A DNA stretch of 41,292 nucleotides from Mycobacterium sp. 1081908.1 (GTDB taxonomy: Bacteria; Actinomycetota; Actinomycetes; Mycobacteriales; Mycobacteriaceae), in assembly GCF_001673535.1 (NCBI RefSeq), contig NZ_LZLY01000124.1:1-41292 (forward strand), written 5' to 3'. Every line of letters starts with the position of its first letter. Within the stretch, counting starts at the first letter, position 1. The notes under the pieces were generated by a model that saw nothing but the letters and a program-made list of their open reading frames with translations, ran no database searches and was not told the origin of the DNA. A program made the translations under genes and the position numbers. Shown piece by piece: positions 15,563 through 27,200 of the stretch.

Positions 15563-17316
15563 GCCCCGCGCGAGAGCAGGCCGAAAACGGTGGCGCACAA
15601 AAGAAGCCGTCGGGCGACATGCGGCTGCCTGGCTCGGTCGCCGAGATCATGGCCAGTCCTCCCGGGCCGAAGATCGGCGCGTTTTTCGACCTGGACGGGA
15701 CGCTGGTCGCCGGATTCACCGCCGTCATCCTGACCCAGGAGCGGCTGCTGCGCCGCGACATGGGGGTGGGGGAGCTGCTCAGCATGGTTCAGGCCGGCCT
15801 GAGCCACACCCTGGGACGCATCGAGTTCGAAGACCTCATCGGCAAGGCCGCCGCGGCGCTGGCCGGGCGACTGCTGGACGACCTGGAGGAGATCGGCGAG
15901 CGGCTCTTCGTGCAGCGGATCGAGTCGCGGATCTACCCGGAGATGCGCGAGCTGGTGCGCGCACACGTGGCCCGCGGCCACACCGTGGTGCTGAGCTCGT
16001 CGGCGCTGACCATTCAGGTCAACCCGGTGGCGCGCTTCCTCGGGATCTCCAACATGCTCACCAACAAGTTCGAGACGAACGAGGACGGCATACTCACCGG
16101 CGGTGTGCAGAAGCCGATCCTGTGGGGACCGGGCAAAGCCGCTGCCGTGCAACGGTTTGCCGCCGAGCACGGCATCGATCTCAAGGACAGCTACTTCTAC
16201 GCCGACGGTGACGAGGACGTCGCGCTGATGTACTTGGTCGGCAATCCACGGCCGACCAACCCCGAGGGGAAGATGGCCGCAGTGGCCAAGCGCCGGGGCT
16301 GGCCGATCCTGAGATTCGAGAGCCGCGGTCGGCTCGGCCTGCAGCGGCAGTTGCGAACGCTCGCCGGCTTCAGTTCGATGTTCCCGGTCGCCGCCGGCGC
16401 GGTGGGCATCGGTCTGCTGACCCGCAGCCGGCGCCGCGGCGTGAACTTCTTCACCTCCACTTTCTCCCAGTTGTCGCTGGCGATCTCCGGGGTGCAGCTC
16501 AACGTCATCGGCGAGGAGAACCTGACCGCGCAGCGTCCCGCGGTCTTTATCTTCAACCACCGCAACCAGGTTGATCCCGTCATCGCGGGCGCGCTGGTGC
16601 GCGACAACTGGGTCGGCGTCGGCAAGAAGGAGCTGCAGAAAGACCCGATCATGGGCACGCTCGGCAAGCTGGTCGACACCGTGTTCATCGACCGGGACGA
16701 TTCGGCCGCCGCGGTCGAGACGATGCACACGGTCGAAGACCGGGCCCGCAACGGGCTCTCGATCGTGATCGCACCGGAAGGCACCCGGGTGGACACCACC
16801 GAAGTGGGGCCGTTCAAGAAGGGGCCCTTCCGCATCGCGATGGCGGTGGGAATCCCGATCGTCCCGATCGTCATCCGCAACGCCGAGATCGTCGCCGCCC
16901 GCAACTCCACCGTCATCAACCCCGGCACCGTCGACGTGGCGGTGTTCCCGCCAATCTCCGTGCACGACTGGACCGTTGAGACGCTGCCGGAGCACATCGC
17001 CGAGGTGCGCCAGCTCTATCTGGACACGCTGGCCAACTGGCCCGTCGACGGACTGCCGCAGATCGATCTGTACGCCGAGAAGAAAGCGGCAAAAAAGACC
17101 AAGACGGCTGCCAAGAAGGCGGCCCCCAAGAAGGTTGCGGCCAAGGCGCCCGCGAAGAAGGCCGCCGCGAAGAAGACCGCACCCAAGGCGAAGCCGGCCA
17201 AGGCGCACCCCAACGAGTCCGAGGTTGCGCTCAAAGACGGTGAGGCGCAACAGCCCAGCGGACAGGGAACCGTCAGCGGGGGGTCGCCCGGTTCCGCGCC
17301 GAGAGGGCGGCAGTGA
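15559..17316 (+). CDS. plsC: HAD-phosphatase/1-acylglycerol-3-phosphate acyltransferase fusion PlsC
   Basis: The product is 585 residues, near the 580 of Rv2483c. The N-terminal half (about 35-280) is a HAD hydrolase of the SerB type: FFDLDGTL (Asp44, Asp46), SSSALT and the YADGDEDVALM motif. The C-terminal half is a PlsC acyltransferase with NHRNQVD (His334, Asp339) and PEGTRV, which transfers an acyl group to lysophosphatidate. A phosphatase and an acyltransferase in one chain could carry intermediates towards diacylglycerol for the WS/DGAT enzyme; this is inference. The last about 75 residues include a histone-H1-like Lys/Ala/Pro-rich stretch (about 509-550), probably disordered and basic, which might bind anionic lipid. 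The start overlaps the preceding gene as ATGA and the end overlaps plsB2 as GTGA. Confidence 0.93.
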   Translation: MSPAREQAENGGAQKKPSGDMRLPGSVAEIMASPPGPKIGAFFDLDGTLVAGFTAVILTQERLLRRDMGVGELLSMVQAGLSHTLGRIEFEDLIGKAAAALAGRLLDDLEEIGERLFVQRIESRIYPEMRELVRAHVARGHTVVLSSSALTIQVNPVARFLGISNMLTNKFETNEDGILTGGVQKPILWGPGKAAAVQRFAAEHGIDLKDSYFYADGDEDVALMYLVGNPRPTNPEGKMAAVAKRRGWPILRFESRGRLGLQRQLRTLAGFSSMFPVAAGAVGIGLLTRSRRRGVNFFTSTFSQLSLAISGVQLNVIGEENLTAQRPAVFIFNHRNQVDPVIAGALVRDNWVGVGKKELQKDPIMGTLGKLVDTVFIDRDDSAAAVETMHTVEDRARNGLSIVIAPEGTRVDTTEVGPFKKGPFRIAMAVGIPIVPIVIRNAEIVAARNSTVINPGTVDVAVFPPISVHDWTVETLPEHIAEVRQLYLDTLANWPVDGLPQIDLYAEKKAAKKTKTAAKKAAPKKVAAKAPAKKAAAKKTAPKAKPAKAHPNESEVALKDGEAQQPSGQGTVSGGSPGSAPRGRQ

Positions 17317-19673
17317 CCAAACCGGCCGCGGATATCAGCGCAGTCCTCGCCGCACAAGACTCGCTGATATTGGCGTCCATGGCCTCTCCGGTCGAGCGGG
17401 AGCTGGTCATGGCTTGGGTCGGTCAGCAGCGTGCCGACAACCCCGATGCGACGTTCGAGGTGTTGGCGCTGCCCGAAGACAATGCGCCGCCCACGGCGCT
17501 ACCCCAGTTGGTTGAGCGGCTCGAGTCCGAATCCAATGACGACCGCTCGGTCGTGCCCGTGCGGGTGTTCTGGCTTCCGCCCGCCAATCGCGGCCGGGTC
17601 GCCAAGCTCGCCGGACTGCTTCCGGGACAGGATCCCTACCACCCCAACCCGCGTCAGCAACGGCACATCATCCGCAACGATCCGCAACGCGCGCGGGTGG
17701 TGGCCGGCGAGCCGGCCAAGGTCTCCGAATTGCGCCAGCAGTGGCGCGACACCACCGTCGGCGACGACTTCGCATCCTTCGTCACCCGCCGGGCCATCTT
17801 GGCGATGGAACGCGCGGAATACCGAATCCTGGGGCCGCAGTACAAGTCGCCGCGATTGGTGAAGCCGGAGATCCTGGCGTCCACGCGGTTTCGCGCCGGC
17901 CTGAAGAAGATCCCGGGCGCCACCGTCGAGGAAGCCGGCAAGATGCTCGACGAACTGTCCACCGGGTGGAGCCGGGTGTCCGTCGACCTGGTCGGCGTTC
18001 TGGGCAGGGCGCTCAGCCGCGGATTCGACCCGGAGATCGACTACGACGAATACCAGGTGGCGGCCATGCGCGCCGCGCTGGAAACCCACCCCGCGGTGCT
18101 GTTGTTTTCGCACCGGTCCTACATCGACGGCGCGGTGGTGCCGGTCGCCATGCAGGAGAACCGGCTACCGCCGGTGCACGTGTTCGCCGGAATCAACCTG
18201 TCCTTCGGGGTGATGGGCCCGCTGCTGCGCCGCGCCGGCACGATTTTCATCCGCCGCAACATCGGCGACGACCCGCTCTACAAGTACGTCCTGCGCGAAT
18301 ATGTCGGCTACATCGTCGAAAAACGGTTCAACCTGAGCTGGTCGATCGAAGGCACCCGCTCGCGCACCGGAAAGATGTTGCCGCCCAAGCTCGGTCTGCT
18401 CTCCTACGTCGCCGACGCTTACCTGGACGGCCGCAGCGAAGACATCCTGCTGCAGCCGGTGTCGATCGGCTTTGACCAGCTGCACGAGACGGCCGAGTAC
18501 GCCGCCTACGCCCGCGGCGGCGAGAAGACGCCGGAGGGCGTCGTCTGGCTGTACAACTTCATCAAGGCCCAGGGTGAGCGCAACTACGGCAAGATCTACG
18601 TGCGCTTCCCCGAAGCGGTCTCGATGCGGCAGTACCTCGGCCCTCAGCACGGGGCACGCGAGTTGGATCAGGATGCCAAACGGCTTGCGCTGCACAAGAT
18701 GTCGTTCGAGGTCGCGTGGCGGATCCTGCAGGCGACGCCGGTGACGGCGACGGGTTTGGTGTGCGCGCTGCTGCTGACCACCCGGGGCGCGGCGTTGACC
18801 CTCGGCCAGCTGCACCACACCCTGCAGGACTCGCTGGATTATCTCGAGCGCAGGCAGATCCCGATGTCGACGAGCGCCTTGCGGCTGCGCCGGCGCGACG
18901 GGGTGCTCGCCGCGGTCGACACGTTGTCCAACGGGCACCCGATCACCCGCGTCGACGGCGGCCGGGAGCCGGTGTGGCGCATTGCGCCCGATCAGCAACA
19001 CGCGGCCGCGTTCTATCGAAACTCGTTGATACACGCCTTCTTAGAGACCTCGATCGTCGAACTCGCGCTGGCGCACGCCAGGCGCGTCACGGATCCGCAC
19101 GGCGACCGCGTCGGCGCTTTCTGGGCGCAGGCGATGCGGTTGCGGGATCTGCTGAAGTTCGATTTCTATTTCGCCGACTCGGCGGCGTTCCGCGATCACA
19201 TCGCCGAAGAGATGGCGTGGAACGACGACTGGGAAGCGCACGTCACCGCCGGCGGGGACGAGATCCACGCCATGCTGTTCGGCAAGCGTCCGATGAGGGC
19301 CGACGCCATGTTGCGGGTGTTCTTCGAGGCGTACGAGATCGTCGCCGACGTGTTGCGCGACGCGCCGGCCGACGTCGGGCCCAAGGAGCTGACCGAGTCG
19401 GCGCTCGGGGTGGGCCGGCAATACGTGGCACAGACCAGGGTCCGCAGCAGCGAGTCGGTATCGACGCTGCTGTTCGCCACCGCCTATCAGGTCGTCGTCG
19501 ACCAGGACCTGATCGCGCCCGCCGCCGACCTCGCCGAAAGGCGGGCCGCATTCCGCCAGGAGCTGCGCGACATCCTCGAGGATTCCGAATACGTCGGTCG
19601 GATCGCGCGCGAGCAGTTCATCGCCCGCGAGGCCAGGGCGCGCCGCGAGCGGCTGGACGGCCAAGCTCTGTAG
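17313..19673 (+). CDS. plsB2: Glycerol-3-phosphate acyltransferase PlsB2
   Basis: The product is 786 residues; the M. tuberculosis protein is about 789. The conserved GPAT blocks are present in order: block I HRSYID (His267, Asp272), block II GTIFIRRNIGDDPLYKYVLREY, block III EGTRSRTGKMLPPKLGLL, and block IV near LLQPVSIGFDQL. It acylates the sn-1 position of glycerol-3-phosphate, the first committed step of glycerolipid synthesis, at the inner face of the membrane. The start is GTG at 17313, overlapping the plsC stop by 4 bases, so the two are translated together. With plsC and the WS/DGAT gene it covers three successive acylations from glycerol-3-phosphate to triacylglycerol. The CopD-CtaG gene follows after 26 bases and may be on the same transcript. 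Confidence 0.95.
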   Translation: MTKPAADISAVLAAQDSLILASMASPVERELVMAWVGQQRADNPDATFEVLALPEDNAPPTALPQLVERLESESNDDRSVVPVRVFWLPPANRGRVAKLAGLLPGQDPYHPNPRQQRHIIRNDPQRARVVAGEPAKVSELRQQWRDTTVGDDFASFVTRRAILAMERAEYRILGPQYKSPRLVKPEILASTRFRAGLKKIPGATVEEAGKMLDELSTGWSRVSVDLVGVLGRALSRGFDPEIDYDEYQVAAMRAALETHPAVLLFSHRSYIDGAVVPVAMQENRLPPVHVFAGINLSFGVMGPLLRRAGTIFIRRNIGDDPLYKYVLREYVGYIVEKRFNLSWSIEGTRSRTGKMLPPKLGLLSYVADAYLDGRSEDILLQPVSIGFDQLHETAEYAAYARGGEKTPEGVVWLYNFIKAQGERNYGKIYVRFPEAVSMRQYLGPQHGARELDQDAKRLALHKMSFEVAWRILQATPVTATGLVCALLLTTRGAALTLGQLHHTLQDSLDYLERRQIPMSTSALRLRRRDGVLAAVDTLSNGHPITRVDGGREPVWRIAPDQQHAAAFYRNSLIHAFLETSIVELALAHARRVTDPHGDRVGAFWAQAMRLRDLLKFDFYFADSAAFRDHIAEEMAWNDDWEAHVTAGGDEIHAMLFGKRPMRADAMLRVFFEAYEIVADVLRDAPADVGPKELTESALGVGRQYVAQTRVRSSESVSTLLFATAYQVVVDQDLIAPAADLAERRAAFRQELRDILEDSEYVGRIAREQFIAREARARRERLDGQAL

Positions 19674-19699
19674 TCGCAAGCGCCCAATACCCTGGTGGC

Positions 19700-21733
19700 A
19701 TGACCGTTGACCGGCCGGTGGCCACCCGCCTGGCGCGGGTGTGGCCGCCGCTGATCGGCGTCGCGGTACTCGCGGGCTGCACCGCCGCGGGGATCGGGGC
19801 GCTCTCGCTGGCGGGCGCGCTGACCGCCACGGGGCTGCCCGATCCGGGCCCGGCCACCACGCTGGGGCTGCCGTTCGTCCGCGCCGCGGGCGAGATCGCC
19901 GCGGTGCTGGCCGTCGGATCTTTCCTGTTCGCGGCGTTTCTGGTGCCGCCGCAGGGCAGCGGCGTGCTCGACGCCGGCGGATACCGTGCGCTTCGCATCG
20001 GGACGGTCGCGTCGGGGGTGTGGGCGGTGTGCGCGGCCCTGCTCGTCCCGCTGACCGTCTCCGACGTGTCCGGTCACGGCGTGGCCGACCTCGACCCGGC
20101 CACGATCTGGTCGCTGGCCGGGTTGATCAACACCGCCTCGGCCTGGCGCTGGACCGCGATCCTGGCCGCGGTGGTCACCTTGGCGAGCCTGTCGGTGCTG
20201 CGCTGGTCGTGGACGCCGCTGCTGCTGGCCGGATCGGTGGTGACGCTGATTCCGCTCGGGCTGACCGGTCATTCGTCGGCCGGCGGTTCGCACGACCTGG
20301 CCACCAACAGCCTGCTGATCCACCTCGTCGCGGCCAGCGTGTGGGCCGGTGGCCTGCTTGCCCTGCTCGCGCACGGGTTGCGCGACGGTGACCATATCGG
20401 TCTGGCGGCGCGGCGGTTCTCGGCGGTCGCGCTGTGGTGCTGGGTGGCGATGGCGATCAGCGGGGTGGTCAACGCCCTGGTGCGGGTGCTGCCGTCCGAC
20501 CTGTTGACGACCGGGTACGGCCGGCTGGTCGTCGCCAAATTCGTCGCGCTCTGCGTGCTGGGCGTCCTCGGCTGGCGCCAGCGGCGCTCGGGAGTGGCTG
20601 CGCTGCAAGGCGATCCGGGTTCCCCCCGCGCGCGCAGGCTGCTGATCAGGCTTGCGCTGATCGAGGCCGCGGTGTTCGGCCTGACCTTCGGCATCGCCGT
20701 CGGGCTGGGCCGCACCGCGCCGCCACCGCCCCCGGCGCGGCTGCCCACGATTCCGGAAGCCGAGATCGGCTACGACTTCGACGGCCCGCCCACCGCCGTG
20801 CGCATCCTGCTCGACTGGCGCTTCGACCTCATCTTCGGCAGCACCGCGATCGTCCTCGCCGCGCTGTATGTGGCGGCGGTGGTGCGGCTGCGCCGCCGCG
20901 GCGATCACTGGCCGCCGGGGCGGACCGTGTCCTGGCTGCTTGGCTGCCTGGCGTTGCTGTTCGTGACCTCGTCGGGCGTGGGCCGGTACATGCCGGCGAT
21001 GTTCAGCATGCACATGGTCGCGCACATGGGCCTGTCGATGCTGGTCCCCATCCTGCTGGTGCTGGGTGCCCCGGTCACCCTGGCGTTGCGGGCGCTGCCC
21101 GCCGCGGGCCGCGACGCCCCGCCCGGCCCGCGGGAATGGCTGCTGGTCGCGCTGCACAGCCACCTGTCGCGATTCCTGACCAACCCCGTGGTCGCGACCG
21201 TGTTGTTCGTCGCGGGGTTTTACGGGCTGTATCTTTCGAACCTCTTCGACACCACCGTGAGCAGCCATGCCGGCCACCTGGCGATGAATGTGCACTTCCT
21301 GCTCAGCGGCTACCTGTTCTATTGGGTCGTCATCGGGGTGGACCCGACGCCAAGGCCCATCCCGCCGCTGGCGAAGGTCGGCGTGGTGTTCGCCTCGTTG
21401 CCGCTGCACGCCTTCTTCGGGGTGGTGCTGATGGGTTGGCGCAAGGTGCTCGGCGCCGATTACTACCGCTCGCTCGGGCTGAGCTGGCACACCGACCTGA
21501 TGGGTGATCAGCGGCTGGGCGGTGGAATCGCCTGGGCGGCAGGCGAAGTGCCGCTGGTGATCGTGATGATCGCGCTGCTTGTGCAGTGGGCGCGCAGCGA
21601 CAGGCGCACCGCCAGACGGCTGGATCGGGCGGCGGATCTGGACGACGACGCCGAGCTGGCCGCCTACAACGCGATGCTGGCCGAGCTGGCGCGGGGGGAA
21701 ACGCCGGGGCGGAGTGGGAGTCCGCGAGCGTAA
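19700..21733 (+). CDS. CopD-CtaG fusion membrane protein (Rv0102-like), copper handling/oxidase assembly
   Basis: The product is 677 residues and almost entirely membrane segments, roughly 13-15. The N-terminal half resembles CopD copper-import proteins, with GLTGHSSAGGSHDLATNSLLIHLVAASVW as the core. The C-terminal half is Caa3_CtaG type, with SGVGRYMPAMFSMHMVAHM (His438, His442), PREWL, HFLLSGYLFYW and HAFFGVVLM. CtaG proteins deliver copper to the CuB centre of aa3-type oxidases, and CopD proteins move copper across the membrane; the fused form is typical of actinobacteria. The ATG at 19700 has only a weak ribosome site and lies 26 bases after plsB2. An open frame extends far upstream, but that part overlaps plsB2 and lacks protein character. 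From memory its M. tuberculosis counterpart Rv0102 is elsewhere in the genome. Confidence 0.88.
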   Translation: MTVDRPVATRLARVWPPLIGVAVLAGCTAAGIGALSLAGALTATGLPDPGPATTLGLPFVRAAGEIAAVLAVGSFLFAAFLVPPQGSGVLDAGGYRALRIGTVASGVWAVCAALLVPLTVSDVSGHGVADLDPATIWSLAGLINTASAWRWTAILAAVVTLASLSVLRWSWTPLLLAGSVVTLIPLGLTGHSSAGGSHDLATNSLLIHLVAASVWAGGLLALLAHGLRDGDHIGLAARRFSAVALWCWVAMAISGVVNALVRVLPSDLLTTGYGRLVVAKFVALCVLGVLGWRQRRSGVAALQGDPGSPRARRLLIRLALIEAAVFGLTFGIAVGLGRTAPPPPPARLPTIPEAEIGYDFDGPPTAVRILLDWRFDLIFGSTAIVLAALYVAAVVRLRRRGDHWPPGRTVSWLLGCLALLFVTSSGVGRYMPAMFSMHMVAHMGLSMLVPILLVLGAPVTLALRALPAAGRDAPPGPREWLLVALHSHLSRFLTNPVVATVLFVAGFYGLYLSNLFDTTVSSHAGHLAMNVHFLLSGYLFYWVVIGVDPTPRPIPPLAKVGVVFASLPLHAFFGVVLMGWRKVLGADYYRSLGLSWHTDLMGDQRLGGGIAWAAGEVPLVIVMIALLVQWARSDRRTARRLDRAADLDDDAELAAYNAMLAELARGETPGRSGSPRA

Positions 21734-21746
21734 CGCCACGGCGTTA
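21731..21746 (+). terminator. Hairpin at the CopD-CtaG stop codon
   Basis: TAACGCC (beginning with the stop codon) and GGCGTTA are separated by 2 bases. With a 2-base centre it may be an operator rather than a hairpin; terminator function is a guess. Confidence 0.25.
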
Positions 21747-21918
21747 TCTGCCGCGAATTTTGCGCTCAAGTTGCGTTCGCGCGGGTCGGCGGACTGATCC
21801 ACAGTCACGATTTCTTCCACAGGGGCAGTCGTTGGAGCCCCGTACTGCGCCCGGCCAGTCGGTAGTCCCGCGGTCAATGGTCACCACAGAGAAATGCAAC
21901 CGAGAAGGGATCAGACCC

Positions 21919-22398
21919 ATGTTCGAAACACCGCTTACGGTCGTCGGCCACATCGTCAACAACCCCGACCGCCGACAGGTCGGCAACCAGGAGGTCATCA
22001 AGTTCCGGGTCGCCAGCAACTCCCGGCGCCGTACAGCCGACGGCGGCTGGGAGCCGGGCAACTCGCTGTTCATCAACGTCAATTGCTGGGGCAAGTTGGT
22101 CACCGGCGTCGGCGCCGCGCTGGGCAAGGGTGCGCCGGTGATCGTGGTGGGCCACGTGTACACCAGCGAGTACGAGGACCGTGACGGCAACCGCCGCTCG
22201 TCGCTCGAGATGCGCGCGACGTCGGTCGGGCCGGACGTGTCCCGCGCGATCGTGCGGATCGAGAAGCCGGGCTACACCGGTCCGACTATCGAGGCCGCCG
22301 CCCCCGCGGCGGATTCGGCCGACGCCGCTGGTGAGGACGCCGGTGCCAACGACAGCGCCGAGTCCGATGACACGGGGCCGCTGCCGCTGTCGGCTTAG
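21919..22398 (+). CDS. ssbB: Paralogous single-stranded DNA-binding protein SsbB
   Basis: The product is 159 residues. The OB-fold spans about 1-110: MFETPLTVVGHIVNNPDRR, KFRVASNSRR, FINVNCWGKLVTGVGAALGKGAPVIVVGHVYTSEYEDRDGNRRSSLEMRA, all recognisable SSB blocks. It is about the size of Rv2478c, the second SSB of mycobacteria, and sits before ettA as there. The C-terminal tail is acidic (AGEDAGANDSAESDDTG) but ends PLPLSA. It lacks the DDDxPF tip that replicative SSBs use to recruit partner enzymes, so it is not the main replication SSB; paralogues like this are linked to stress, repair or uptake of DNA. The ATG at 21919 follows GAGAAGGGA by about 9 bases. The frame is open upstream but shows no protein character there. 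Confidence 0.9.
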   Translation: MFETPLTVVGHIVNNPDRRQVGNQEVIKFRVASNSRRRTADGGWEPGNSLFINVNCWGKLVTGVGAALGKGAPVIVVGHVYTSEYEDRDGNRRSSLEMRATSVGPDVSRAIVRIEKPGYTGPTIEAAAPAADSADAAGEDAGANDSAESDDTGPLPLSA

Positions 22399-22478
22399 CT
22401 GCGGGATTGGGCCCGCCGCGAGGTGCATAGGATGGTCCGCGAGATCTCTCTCGAAGACCAGAAAGGCAAAACCGCGGC

Positions 22479-24155
<1,677 letters not shown>

Positions 24156-24230
24156 TGTCAGGGCTGTCCCGCTGAGAAGTGGGGCGATCGGGCGCAGAGT
24201 GGCATCCGTCGCGAGTTGGGAGCAATCGGC

Positions 24231-27200
24231 ATGACGATCGATCCCGGTGCCAGGCAGGATCTCAAGCCGTGGACCACGTTCACCAAGAGTGACGACATTC
24301 CCGACTGGATCGCGAACGCCTACATCGAGAGCTACCGCGGTCCCCGCGGCGACGAACCGGGAGCCGCGGAACCCGGTCCCGTCGACCCCGCGGTCATGGT
24401 CACCCCCGCCATGCTGCGCGCCCACTATCGGCTCGCCGGGTGCCGCGCCGAACACGGGAGCTGCGTCTGCGTCCACGGGGCGGACGACCCCGAGGGATTC
24501 GGGCCCGCCCTGCAAGTGGTCACCGATCACGGCAGCATGCTGCTGGACTCCGTCACGGTTTTGCTGCACCGGCTCGGCGTCGCCTACGCAGGGATCATGA
24601 CCCCGGTGTTCGACGTGCACCGCAACGCGGCGGGCGACCTGCTCAGCGTCGAACCGAAACCGCCCGGCGCGTCGCAATACGACGGCGAGGCCTGGATATA
24701 CGTCCCGCTGTCGCCGTCCGTCGACAGCAAGGTCCTCGCCGAGGTCGACCGCCTGCTGCCCAAGGTGCTGAGCGACGTCGAGCAAGTCGCGAGGGACGCG
24801 GCGACCATGATCGCCACGCTGAGCGATCTGGCCGAGGCCGTCCACACCAACGCCCAGGGCCAATATTCGGCGCCGGACCGCGAGGACGTCGCCGAGCTGC
24901 TGCGCTGGCTGGGCAACGGAAACTTCCTGCTGCTGGGATATCAGCGCGCCCGGGTGCACGACAACGTGGTTTCCGGAGACGGCGCGACCGGCCTGGGGGT
25001 CCTGCGCACCCGGACGGGGTCGCGCCCGCGGTTGACCGACGAGGACCACCTGCTGGTCCTGGCCCAATCCGTGGTCGGCAGCTACCTGCGCTACGGCGCG
25101 TACCCGTACGCGATCGCGGTTCGCGAATACGCCGACGACGGCGAGGGCGGCCGCGCGGTCTTCGAGCATCGCTTCGTCGGACTCTTCACGGTCGCCGCGA
25201 TGAACGCGGACGTCCTGGAGATCCCGACGGTCTCGAGCCGGGTCCGCGAGGCGCTCGCGATGGCCGACGGCGACCCGATCCACCCCGGCCAGCTGCTGCT
25301 CGACGTCATCCAGACCGTGCCGCGCTCCGAGCTGTTCACGCTCAGCGCCGAACGGCTCCTGACGATGGCCAAAGCGGTGGTGGACCTGGGATCCCAGCGG
25401 CGCGCGTTGTTGTTCCTGCGGGCCGATCGCCTGCGGTACTTCGTGTCGTGCCTCGTCTACGTGCCGCGCGATCGCTACACCACCCCGGTTCGGCTGCAGA
25501 TCGAGGACATCCTGGTCCACGAATTCGGTGGCACGCGACTGGAATTCACCGCCCGCGTCAGCGAATCGCCCTGGGCGCTAATGCATTTCATGGTCCGGCT
25601 GCCCGAAAAAACGACGGCCGTCGACGTCTCGGAAGCCAACCGCATCCGGATCCAGGGGCTGCTCAGCGAGGCGGCGCGGACCTGGGGGGACCGCCTGATC
25701 GCCGCGGCTGCCGACGTCCCCGAGGGGCCCGTGTCGCACCCCGACGCCGAGCATTACGCGGCCGCCTTCCCCGAGGTCTACAAACAGGCCGTCCCGCCCC
25801 AGGATGCGATCGAGCACATCGCGATCATCAAAGGGCTGTCCGATGATTCGGTCAAGCTGGTGTTCTCCGATCGCGGCGAGGACGGGGCCGCCCAGCTCAC
25901 CTGGTTCGTGGGGGGGCACACCGCCTCGTTGAGCCAGCTGCTGCCGATGCTGCAGAGCATGGGCGTCATTGTGCTCGAGGAGCGGCCGTTCACCGTCACC
26001 CGGGAGGACGGGCTGGCGGTGTGGATCTACCAGTTCAAGATCCAGCCACACCCGACGATCCCGGCGGCGCGGACGGCGGCCGAACGGCAAGCCACCGCGG
26101 AGCGATTCGCCGACGCGGTGACCGCCATCTGGGAGGGGCGCGTCGAGATCGACCGGTTCAACGAACTGGTGATGCGCGCGCGGCTCACGTGGCAGCAGGT
26201 CGTGTTGCTGCGCGCCTACGCGAAATACCTGCGGCAGGCGGGCTTTCCGTACAGCCAGTCCCACATCGAGTCGGTACTCAGTGAGCACCCCTCTACCGTG
26301 CGGTCACTGGTCACCCTGTTCGAGGCGCTCTTCGACCCGCGGGCTGCCTCTTTTAAGGGGTCGCCGACCAGCCGCGACGCGCAGGCGGCCGCCGCCGCGG
26401 TCGCCGCGGACATCGACGCGGTGGTGGGCCTCGACACCGACCGCATCCTGCGTGCGTTCGCGTCGCTGGTGCAGGCCACGCTGCGGACCAACTACTTCGT
26501 CACCAGCGAGGGTTCCGCACGCGCCCGTAATGTGTTGGCGCTCAAGCTCGACGCTCAACTGATCGACGAGCTTCCGCTGCCGCGGCCCAAATTCGAGATC
26601 TTCGTGTACTCGCCGCGCGTGGAGGGCGTGCACCTGCGGTTCGGCCCGGTGGCGCGCGGCGGCCTGCGCTGGTCCGACCGCCGCGACGACTTCCGCACCG
26701 AAATCCTGGGGTTGGTCAAGGCGCAGGCGGTGAAGAACGCCGTCATCGTGCCGGTCGGGGCCAAGGGCGGGTTCGTCGTCAAGCGGCCGCCGCTGCCGTC
26801 CGGTGACGCCGCCGCCGACCGCGACGCCAGCCGCGCCGAGGGCGTCGCCTGCTATCAGCTGTTCATCTCCGGTCTGCTCGACGTCACCGACAACGTCGAC
26901 CACGCAACCAAAAAGGTCAGCCCGCCGCCCGAAGTGATCCGGCGGGACGGCGACGACGCCTACCTGGTGGTGGCCGCGGACAAGGGCACCGCGACGTTCT
27001 CCGACATCGCCAACGACGTCGCCAAGTCGTACGGGTTCTGGCTGGGGGACGCGTTCGCGTCCGGCGGGTCGGTGGGCTACGACCACAAGGCCATGGGCAT
27101 CACCGCCAAGGGCGCGTGGGAGGCCGTCAAACGCCATTTCCGCGAGATGGGCGTCGACACCCAGACCGAGGATTTCACCGTCGTCGGCGTCGGGGACATG

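Noticed and set aside
18716..19699. N-terminal extension of the CopD-CtaG gene into plsB2
   Set aside because: The extension overlaps plsB2 in another frame and is Arg/Ala-rich shadow sequence; the membrane protein begins at ATG 19700.
21770..21830. CCACAG words upstream of ssbB as DnaA boxes
   Set aside because: They do not match TTGTCCACA closely enough and are not clustered.
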